Shown here: positions 1-5,121 of the stretch, piece after piece | How positions within the stretch are numbered: the stretch's first letter is position 1 | Layout of the letters: each line of letters opens with the position of its first letter | Assembly: GCA_002507425.1 (NCBI GenBank) | Contig: DAZU01000084.1 | Location: 1-8,344, forward strand | Length of the DNA: 8,344 nucleotides | Direction of reading: 5' to 3' | Source: Euryarchaeota archaeon UBA53 | GTDB lineage: Archaea > Thermoplasmatota > Poseidoniia > Poseidoniales > Poseidoniaceae | Notes under the pieces: model-generated | What the model saw: only the letters and a program-made list of their open reading frames with translations | Told to the model about the DNA's origin: nothing | The model's database searches: none | Made by a program: the position numbers and the translations under genes

Positions 1-132
1 CTATTTGGGGGTTATATTGGGTCTAATTATGGATCAAAAAGACTATCTCAGAATACAATTAGAAATCTGTTGATTTCAGTTATGATAATCGCAGCCACAA
101 GACAAATCCTAGAACTGGTTGGTTTGTGGTGA
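1..132 (+). CDS. C-terminal fragment of a TauE/SafE-like membrane permease
   Basis: Frame 1 is open from the first base to a TGA at 130-132 and gives 43 residues, so the gene starts outside the window. The peptide has a glycine-rich start (LFGGYIGSNYGSKRLS), then a basic turn, then a hydrophobic helix (LLISVMIIAATRQILELVG) that ends almost at the stop. This pattern, a GxxxGxxxxxRLS loop followed by a last membrane helix, is how TauE/SafE (formerly DUF81) transporters of sulfonates, sulfite or other small anions usually end. The match is from memory of the family and covers only the last helix, so the substrate cannot be named. Codon use looks like the neighbouring genes. It converges with the zinc-ribbon gene, with only 3 bp between the two stop codons. 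Another polytopic membrane protein with a similar tail is possible. Confidence 0.6.
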   Translation, partial: LFGGYIGSNYGSKRLSQNTIRNLLISVMIIAATRQILELVGLW

Positions 133-135
133 TTA

Positions 136-417
136 TTAGTTGAAAGAATCTTGGTGATCACAAGTCGGACATGTTATTGTGTATCTTGCTTTCTTTGGTT
201 TAGGGACTTTCATTATAGCTCCACATAGGCTACATTGATGTCTTATTGTCTCTGGTTCTTTCGATTTTGGGGCTTCTTCTAGTGTTCTGCCAGCCTGGGT
301 TGACCATCCTATTTGATCAGTGTAAGAATCAGATTTTTTTATTTTGGAACTCTTCAAAGAAAGGCGGATTTTTCTCTTCTTCCGGCGCTTACCCGGTGGA
401 GATTTTTTCTTTGCCAT
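136..417 (-). CDS. Small basic zinc-ribbon protein
   Basis: A 93-residue protein starting at ATG 415-417. The first 30 residues are strongly basic (KKK, KRRKKRK, KIKK), which suggests nucleic acid or ribosome contact. The middle is polar and probably disordered. Residues 60-90 carry two CxxC knuckles, C62/C65 (CSLC) and C83/C86 (CPTC), 17 residues apart, as expected for one zinc-ribbon fold. The ORF is credible because the cysteine pattern is intact, the start context is clean, and it lies 46 bp downstream of the RNase gene on the same strand. A role as an RNA-binding accessory of that RNase or a translation-related factor is inference only. I do not recognise a named family. A TATA-like stretch lies just upstream, so it may also be transcribed alone. 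Confidence 0.7.
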   Translation of the reverse strand: MAKKKSPPGKRRKKRKIRLSLKSSKIKKSDSYTDQIGWSTQAGRTLEEAPKSKEPETIRHQCSLCGAIMKVPKPKKARYTITCPTCDHQDSFN

Positions 418-434
418 ATGAATGGGTGTTCGTT

Positions 435-442
435 TTTATATA
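435..442 (-). promoter_or_regulatory. TATA-like box upstream of the zinc-ribbon gene
   Basis: On the minus strand the 46-bp spacer between the RNase stop and the zinc-ribbon start reads GTATATAAAAACG, a good archaeal TATA element. Its centre is about 21 bp before the ATG. That is a few bases closer than the usual 25-27 bp for a leaderless transcript, so either initiation is slightly short-spaced or the match is chance in AT-rich DNA. If real, the small gene can be expressed independently of the RNase. Confidence 0.35.
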
Positions 443-463
443 CAATCACTTCGGAGGTTTTTG

Positions 464-1804
464 TTAATTTATGATATACGAATTCCCATTTTTAGGTGAG
501 TTTACATTAAACCCAAGGCTGGTTAATTCTGAGTGTAACATTGGTCTTGCTGATTTAGAGTCTGAATGATATATTACTACGTTTTCTGGGTCACATTTTT
601 CTACAAATTCAACGATTTCTTTATGTCCTGCATGAGTAGAAAAAGAAAGTTGCTCAACATCGAGCGGTATTCTTGTTTTATTACCCCAAATATTCACTCT
701 TCCCTCATTTAGAAGCATATCTCCTCCTGATCCTGGAGCCTGATATCCTGTCAATATTATACTATTATTCGTATCATGTCTTAGCCTATTAAGATACCAA
801 ATTGATGGTCCACCATCCATCATTCCAGAAGTAGAAACTATACAATCAGAGTCTAGAGCTTTTTTCTTATCTGATTTCGAGGATACTCTTCTGCACCATT
901 TCCATGCTTCTTTCAATTCTTCAACATCTCTCAATTCTTCCGGGTTTTCCATTTGGATTTTAGCAATAGCCTTTCCCATTCCGTCAACATGAACGTCTAA
1001 TTCTGGGAGATATTTATGCAATGTCATTACTATATCTTGCGTTCTACCATTTGCAAAGGCTGGAATAAGTACAGTTCCTCCTCTGTCAGTAACCTTTACG
1101 ATGTTCTCAACAAATGATTTTATGTTCTCTTGTTTATCGATATGATATTTACCGCCGTATGTTCCTTCTATGAATAATGAATCACACTTCTCCGGCTTAG
1201 CTCCCGATGTTAAGGGAGAATCTCTCGAATCAAAATCTCCCGTGAATAGTAATTTGTGTGAATCTGTTTTGACACTAAGCATAGCTGCACCTGGTATGTG
1301 ACCTGCTTTTTTTAAAGAGCACTCCCAAGATTCCATTTCCCATTTTTTATCGTATTTGTGGGTAACCCAATTATCAAGAGAGATATCTATATCTCTCTTA
1401 TCCCAAGTTAGTGGATATCCTTCAATTCTGCTAACCTTATAGCAATCATTCCACACAAGTCTACTAATTTGAGCTGTTAATGGTGTTGCATGGATTATAG
1501 AATTATAATTACCACACAACCATGGAACCATCCCAATGTGATCTATATGTGAATGAGTAATTATAGCGTTTTGGACTCTTGGAGATTCGTTTGGATATCT
1601 AGGTGGATCAGTAGGAGTTAAACCGTAATCTAAGAGTGATTTATTTCCAAATTTATCTTCGAACACACACCCAACATTTCCAACCTCATCGCCTCCACCA
1701 AGAAAATGATATCTTATTCCCTTATTTGGAGGATCTTCTGGATATAGTGAAGTTCGACCTGGGGAGTAGAATACCATGCAATAACGTTGATACAGGCAAT
1801 TCAT
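464..1804 (-). CDS. Beta-CASP metallo-beta-lactamase RNase (archaeal CPSF/RNase J type)
   Basis: A 446-residue predicted zinc-dependent ribonuclease for RNA processing or decay in the cytoplasm. The metallo-beta-lactamase motifs are complete: HSHIDH at residues 84-89, the third-motif His169 (GHIPGA) and Asp190 (FTGDFDSRD). The beta-CASP motifs follow: acidic motif A at Glu213 (FIEGTYG), motif B His391 (SFSTHAGH) and motif C His413 (IYHSDSKSA). The segment STSGMMDGG near 324-332 is also typical of CPSF-like nucleases. There is no N-terminal KH region, so it resembles aCPSF2 or short archaeal RNase J-like proteins rather than aCPSF1. Endo- versus exonuclease activity cannot be told from the sequence. 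The start at 1804 gives nine extra residues (MNCLYQRYC) before a second ATG at 1775-1777, which is a plausible alternative start. The zinc-ribbon gene lies directly downstream. Confidence 0.88.
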   Translation of the reverse strand: MNCLYQRYCMVFYSPGRTSLYPEDPPNKGIRYHFLGGGDEVGNVGCVFEDKFGNKSLLDYGLTPTDPPRYPNESPRVQNAIITHSHIDHIGMVPWLCGNYNSIIHATPLTAQISRLVWNDCYKVSRIEGYPLTWDKRDIDISLDNWVTHKYDKKWEMESWECSLKKAGHIPGAAMLSVKTDSHKLLFTGDFDSRDSPLTSGAKPEKCDSLFIEGTYGGKYHIDKQENIKSFVENIVKVTDRGGTVLIPAFANGRTQDIVMTLHKYLPELDVHVDGMGKAIAKIQMENPEELRDVEELKEAWKWCRRVSSKSDKKKALDSDCIVSTSGMMDGGPSIWYLNRLRHDTNNSIILTGYQAPGSGGDMLLNEGRVNIWGNKTRIPLDVEQLSFSTHAGHKEIVEFVEKCDPENVVIYHSDSKSARPMLHSELTSLGFNVNSPKNGNSYIIN

Positions 1805-1910
1805 GAATGTGCCGGACCCCTGTATTTCCTATGGAGAGAAAAATAACTGTAATACGAGTTTAATGCACAGGAGACTACTATTAACTTGACGCGATAAACA
1901 ACAACGGGTG

Positions 1911-1951
1911 CTATTTAGTTCAGTATTAGATTCATCAGTAGTCTATTTAGT
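1911..1951. repeat. Direct repeat CTATTTAGT, two copies
   Basis: The 9-mer CTATTTAGT is found at 1911-1919 and again at 1943-1951. The 32-bp start-to-start spacing is about three helical turns, which would place the sites on the same DNA face. It may be a regulator binding site, but chance is possible in DNA this AT-rich. Confidence 0.3.
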
Positions 1952-1969
1952 CACTTACATATACTACAG

Positions 1970-2043
1970 TTTCCACTAGAAATCAAGGGGTGTATACAGT
2001 AATGCTATTTCTACTAATATTTCTCTGATAATATTTCCACTAG
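1970..2043. repeat. TTTCYACTA motif, three copies upstream of the lipid operon
   Basis: The copies are TTTCCACTAG at 1970-1979, TTTCTACTA at 2008-2016 and TTTCCACTAG at 2034-2043, all in the same orientation. The last copy ends 13 bp before the TATA-like box of the ferredoxin operon, next to where TFB would bind. Its position suggests an activator or repressor site for the operon. This is inference from repetition and placement. Confidence 0.4.
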
Positions 2044-2056
2044 GGCTAATGAATTA

Positions 2057-2064
2057 TTTAAAAT
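2057..2064 (+). promoter_or_regulatory. TATA-like box for the ferredoxin/lipid operon
   Basis: TTTAAAAT lies inside a longer A/T run (ATTATTTAAAATTAAAAAATTG). With usual archaeal spacing it would start transcription near 2085-2090 and leave a leader of about 55-60 nt before the ferredoxin ATG. A second, weaker candidate is TGTAAAAG at 2093-2100. No Shine-Dalgarno sequence precedes the ferredoxin start. Confidence 0.5.
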
Positions 2065-2144
2065 TAAAAAATTGTAATACAATTACGTTTGTTGTAAAAG
2101 AAATCTTCCGAAGGTTCAATCAATGAATTGCCAGTGCAAGTATC

Positions 2145-2348
2145 ATGGCAGAGAGATTGAATGTGAGTTTCTTTGTTGATGAGGACTTGTGTTTTGGATG
2201 TGGTGCTTGTATAGCTCTTTGCCCAACAAATGCCCTTGAGTTATCTAGTAGGTTAGCTATTGTAGATCAAGATAGTTGTACTTACTGTAACTATTGTGTT
2301 CCCTCTTGTCCTGTATTCGCACTTAGTATAGAGAGCGAGTCTAAATGA
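2145..2348 (+). CDS. 2x[4Fe-4S] ferredoxin
   Basis: A 67-residue low-potential electron carrier. Both cluster motifs are complete: C16, C19, C22 and C26 (CFGCGACIALCP), and C45, C48, C51 and C55 (CTYCNYCVPSCP). In this fold the fourth cysteine of each motif ligates the other cluster. The length is normal for a bacterial-type ferredoxin. Its TGA overlaps the ATG of the following flavoprotein as ATGA (2345-2348), so the two are probably translationally coupled. From the literature, archaeal geranylgeranyl reductase of Methanosarcina acetivorans uses a ferredoxin encoded beside it to saturate lipid chains. The context here suggests that this ferredoxin serves the neighbouring reductase-like protein. 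Confidence 0.9.
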   Translation: MAERLNVSFFVDEDLCFGCGACIALCPTNALELSSRLAIVDQDSCTYCNYCVPSCPVFALSIESESK

Positions 2349-2968
2349 TTGAAATTGCAGGTGCAGGTGTAAGAGGATTATCTTGCGCTAAATACTTTAT
2401 TTCTGAGGGCTATGATGTCACAATATACGAATGTCGACAAGAAATAGGAAACCCTGTTAGATCACCTGGAATTATTAGGAATTTAGATTCTTATTTCATA
2501 GACAAAACTCTAGCCAAACAGAATCAATATGGTTGGGCTTTTAGGAGAGAGTGGTTCGAAAAAGAGTTAGCTAAAATTGTATCAGATTTAGGATGCAAAA
2601 TAATATTGAAAACACCAGCTCCTAAAAATTCAGTTAATTGTACCGGTGGAAAGAGGTCTTCTATTGGCTGGCCCCTAAATGGTACACAATACAAATTAGA
2701 GAAATGGAATGGGGGTATTTGCATAAAGAAAGATGTTCCAAAGGTATTTCAAATTGATACTCTAGAAGATGATAGATTTTGCTTTGAGAGAGGAGATTCG
2801 CTTGTTGAATGCTGGATTCGAGGTGAACTGCCAAGACCTTCTCAAGGTTGGTTAGAAATTATGCAGGGAGAGCATCCCTATGATTCGGATAAGCTTTGGG
2901 CCGATGAAGCAGTAATAGAGGGTGAGGAAATAGCCAAAAATATAATTCAGCATCTAAGGGACGAGTGA
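2345..2968 (+). CDS. Short geranylgeranyl-reductase-like FAD/NAD(P)-binding protein
   Basis: A 207-residue protein that begins with a Rossmann dinucleotide-binding fingerprint, GAGVRG at residues 6-11, closed by an acidic residue at the end of strand 2 (YE, 28-29). EIGNPVRSPG (33-42) resembles the PVxCGEG segment of geranylgeranyl reductases, but the usual Cys is Ser40. RREWFEKELA (67-76) matches their R..FD..LA helix, and NCTGG (98-102) sits where the second FAD strand ends. Typical family members are about 390-450 residues, so roughly half is absent. The C-terminal GEEIAKNI helix still resembles the end of the full enzyme, which suggests internal shrinkage rather than a simple cut. The gene is intact, overlaps the ferredoxin gene by 4 bp and lies 4 bp before GGGP synthase. 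A role in lipid prenyl-chain reduction is inferred from these neighbours. A generic FAD- or NAD-binding protein is the alternative. Confidence 0.65.
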   Translation: MIEIAGAGVRGLSCAKYFISEGYDVTIYECRQEIGNPVRSPGIIRNLDSYFIDKTLAKQNQYGWAFRREWFEKELAKIVSDLGCKIILKTPAPKNSVNCTGGKRSSIGWPLNGTQYKLEKWNGGICIKKDVPKVFQIDTLEDDRFCFERGDSLVECWIRGELPRPSQGWLEIMQGEHPYDSDKLWADEAVIEGEEIAKNIIQHLRDE

Positions 2969-2972
2969 GTTA

Positions 2973-3782
2973 ATGCTACCAGATGAAGGTCTAATGAATT
3001 ATATTTTAGACACAAGTCAGGGTTGTAGGCATATCACTTTGATAGATCCAGGAAAGCAATCAGCTGAAGTCGCCACAAGAAGAGCTATAGCAGCGGTTGA
3101 ATCGGGATCAAGAATGATATTTGTAGGAGGTTCAACTAACACACCAGATAAAATCGTTCATGAAACTTGTGAGTCTATTCAACAAGCATTAGAACTACAA
3201 ATATTCGCTGCAAGCCAGTCACCTGATTCAGACGAGGATTTGTGGAAAGTTCCAGTCATACTATTTCCAGGAGGAGCTCATGCGCTTTCCCCGGCAGCAG
3301 ACGGAATAACCTTCATGATGCTCATGAATTCCAATTCGAGAAGATTTCTAATAAATGAGCAACTAAAAGGAGCGCCCTATTTACATAAATTTGGTGTCCA
3401 AACATTACCAACAGGATATCTAATATTTTCACCAGGAGGTAAAGTCGGTGAAGTAGGAGAGGCAATTCTTTTGGATGAAAATGATTCAGAATTGTCTTAT
3501 TCATATGCTTTGACTGCTAAGATGTTTGGATTCAAAATATTATACTTAGAATCTGGCAGTGGTTCCTCAAAGCAGGTCAGTAGTGAATGTATAAAATCTG
3601 CAAAAAAAGTTAATGAATTATGTTTGATTGTTGGAGGAGGTATAAGAAATAGCGTTCATGCAAGAACTGCCGCTATCTCGGGAGCAAATTGGATTGTTAC
3701 AGGAACACTCACAGAAGATGCAGAGAATATTAATGACTTGAAATTGAAAATATCTGACGTCGTCGAAGGCGCTAAAATTTAA
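2973..3782 (+). CDS. Geranylgeranylglyceryl phosphate synthase
   Basis: It joins geranylgeranyl diphosphate to sn-glycerol-1-phosphate, the first committed step of archaeal ether-lipid synthesis, at the cytoplasmic membrane face. This 269-residue TIM-barrel protein carries the family blocks in order: TLIDPGKQ (22-29), FVGGSTNT (50-57), LFPGGAHALSPAADG (97-111) with the following LMNSNS, GVQTLPTGYLIFSPGG (141-156), YLESGSGS (191-198), and the phosphate-binding VGGGIRNS (220-227) and VTGTLTED (242-249). The length fits the archaeal group. The start at 2973 follows the reductase stop by 4 bp. A second ATG at 2994 (MNYILDTSQG) is preceded by GAAGGT and is a good alternative, because family members often start about that close to the first barrel strand. 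The stop codon overlaps the stop of the convergent coiled-coil gene. Confidence 0.95.
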   Translation: MLPDEGLMNYILDTSQGCRHITLIDPGKQSAEVATRRAIAAVESGSRMIFVGGSTNTPDKIVHETCESIQQALELQIFAASQSPDSDEDLWKVPVILFPGGAHALSPAADGITFMMLMNSNSRRFLINEQLKGAPYLHKFGVQTLPTGYLIFSPGGKVGEVGEAILLDENDSELSYSYALTAKMFGFKILYLESGSGSSKQVSSECIKSAKKVNELCLIVGGGIRNSVHARTAAISGANWIVTGTLTEDAENINDLKLKISDVVEGAKI

Positions 3783-5062
3783 TCATCATCTTCAAAAATT
3801 ACAGGATCTCCAGTACCACCAGGAGTATCATGTTCAGGCGTTTTATCAACATTCATACCTTTCTCTATAACTTCTAATTCTGTGTCTAAGTTTACAGAAC
3901 CGCCATCAGCTAATATTTTCATATCATCAGCGTCAGGGGTAGAAATCTTTCTTTCAACATCAGGTGAATTTGCATAGACCTCTTTACGTAATTCCCTTTC
4001 ATCATGGCTTCTTACAAGTGATAATGAATCAGCAAAGACTCTTCCGACAACTTCCCGAGTTCTTTCAGATCTTTTTACCCCATCAAGTTGGCTTACCGCA
4101 GAATCTCTTTGTGTTTCTAATTCCCTTACTTCAGATGTTCTATCGGTTAGAGCAGCTTCCAAATCAGAAATGGTTAACGACATTTGCTGTACTCTTTCAT
4201 CTCTTTCAAATACATCATTATGTAACCTTCTTTCTCTTCTTCTCAGAGATTCGTATTCTCTATTTCTTTCAAGCAACCTTCTCTTTAATTCCTCAATTTG
4301 TTCTACCAAATAGTCATGTTCCGCAGACACTGATCTAGGGCCTTGCATAACTCTTTCCAATTGCTCTTCCAATTCAGCTAAACGCTTATCTCTGGCGTCT
4401 AATAATCCTCTCAATCTATCAGCAATATCTCTCAACCTCTGACGCTCCTCTTCTAGAGCATCATTAGCGGCTTTTTCAGCCTCAAGACTTCCAATTAATT
4501 CATCTGATTGTAATTTTAATGCTCTGACTTCATCCGCTGTTACGCTAGTAAGCCCAGCGTTTGCGGCCCGTTCTAATGCATCGACCATTTGTGACATACG
4601 CCCTTCCATTTCAGCAATTACATCATCTTGTTCAGTTGTTAAATTCCGTAACTGTGACAACTCTACTTCCATTTCTTCCTTCTGTTTGACAGAAAGACCT
4701 GATCTACTTTCATCGAGTTCCTTTTTTGAATCTTCTAATAATCTTTCCAGATGAACAATCCTTGCTCTTAGATTTTCTAATTCACTCTCAGCCGATTGTA
4801 ATTGTGCGACTTCTGGAGCGATAGAATCCTTTCTTTCTGCTAAGTCCAACTCTAGAATTCTTAATCTCTGCTTTGAGGTTACTAAATCTTCGTTTCTGTC
4901 AGCTAGTTCCTGCCAGGCAACTAAGACCTCTTCTACAAGCTGATCTACAGGGTATGCTCGCAACATACCTTCAAGCGCAGCACGCTCATCTCCAGTAACA
5001 TCATTCATGCGACTAATTCCACCGGGAGAGGTCGAGTCGAACGTCATTGTGCGCAATCGCAC
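3779..5062 (-). CDS. Long coiled-coil protein paired with the actin-like gene
   Basis: A 427-residue protein with no recognised enzyme domain. Residues 22-50 form a short N-terminal unit (ERAALEGMLRAYPVDQLVEEVLVAW). About 50-335 is rich in Leu, Glu, Arg and Gln with heptad-like spacing and looks like three coiled-coil segments, with breaks near 165-178 (NAGLTSVT) and 240-248 (QGPRSVSAE). A more conserved-looking helix, REVVGRVFADSLSLVRSHDER, spans about 336-356. The last 60 residues are Pro/Gly/Asp-rich, probably disordered, and end in EDDD. There is no signal peptide or membrane helix, so it is cytoplasmic. The gene follows the actin-like gene by 59 bp on the same strand. A role as filament adaptor, crosslinker or length regulator is inferred from that pairing. 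The start is uncertain: GTG at 5062, ATG at 5047 and ATG at 5008 are all in frame. A hairpin covers 5049-5062, and I favour 5047 or 5008. Confidence 0.75.
   Translation of the reverse strand: MRLRTMTFDSTSPGGISRMNDVTGDERAALEGMLRAYPVDQLVEEVLVAWQELADRNEDLVTSKQRLRILELDLAERKDSIAPEVAQLQSAESELENLRARIVHLERLLEDSKKELDESRSGLSVKQKEEMEVELSQLRNLTTEQDDVIAEMEGRMSQMVDALERAANAGLTSVTADEVRALKLQSDELIGSLEAEKAANDALEEERQRLRDIADRLRGLLDARDKRLAELEEQLERVMQGPRSVSAEHDYLVEQIEELKRRLLERNREYESLRRRERRLHNDVFERDERVQQMSLTISDLEAALTDRTSEVRELETQRDSAVSQLDGVKRSERTREVVGRVFADSLSLVRSHDERELRKEVYANSPDVERKISTPDADDMKILADGGSVNLDTELEVIEKGMNVDKTPEHDTPGGTGDPVIFEDDD
5049..5062 (-). promoter_or_regulatory. Perfect 5-bp hairpin at the start of the coiled-coil gene
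   Basis: On the minus strand this reads GTGCG-ATTG-CGCAC, a perfect 5-bp GC-rich stem with a 4-base loop, one base before the in-frame ATG at 5045-5047. If translation starts at that ATG, the stem would sit in the ribosome entry region and could lower expression relative to the actin. If translation starts at the GTG, the stem encodes the first codons. It could also be a palindromic DNA site. Confidence 0.4.
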
Positions 5063-5121
5063 ACCATCTATTCTTCAACCTTTCATTCAGAAAATCGAAT
5101 TAATGGCTATTTCTAGACACT

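Larger units (their letters stand above)
1805..2144. other. Divergent intergenic region with short repeats
   Basis: 340 bp between the divergently read RNase and ferredoxin genes. I see no credible protein gene and no tRNA cloverleaf. It is very AT-rich on the ferredoxin side. It contains a TATA-like box, three copies of a TTTCYACTA motif, two copies of CTATTTAGT, and a 10-bp inverted repeat (ATGAATTGCC) at its two edges. It most likely holds two back-to-back promoters with operator-like sites. A small RNA cannot be excluded. No clear TATA box was found for the RNase; the best minus-strand candidate is a weak TTATTTTT at about 1839-1847. Confidence 0.6.

Noticed and set aside
246..467. Plus-strand hydrophobic open frame of 73 codons
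   Set aside because: It lies antisense to the zinc-ribbon gene, whose CxxC pattern is convincing. The hydrophobic look comes from reverse reading of Lys codons.
1911..2043. Possible CRISPR or integration-site repeats
   Set aside because: The repeats are only 9-10 bp, unevenly spaced, and not accompanied by cas, integrase or transposase genes.
2111..2122. GGTTCAATC resembling a tRNA T-loop
   Set aside because: The flanking bases do not pair into a T-stem, and no anticodon or acceptor stem is present nearby.
3964..4338. Plus-strand open frame of 124 codons
   Set aside because: It is antisense to the coiled-coil gene. Its Leu/Phe/Gln-rich content is the reverse reading of Glu/Arg/Lys codons, and it has no domain or start signal.
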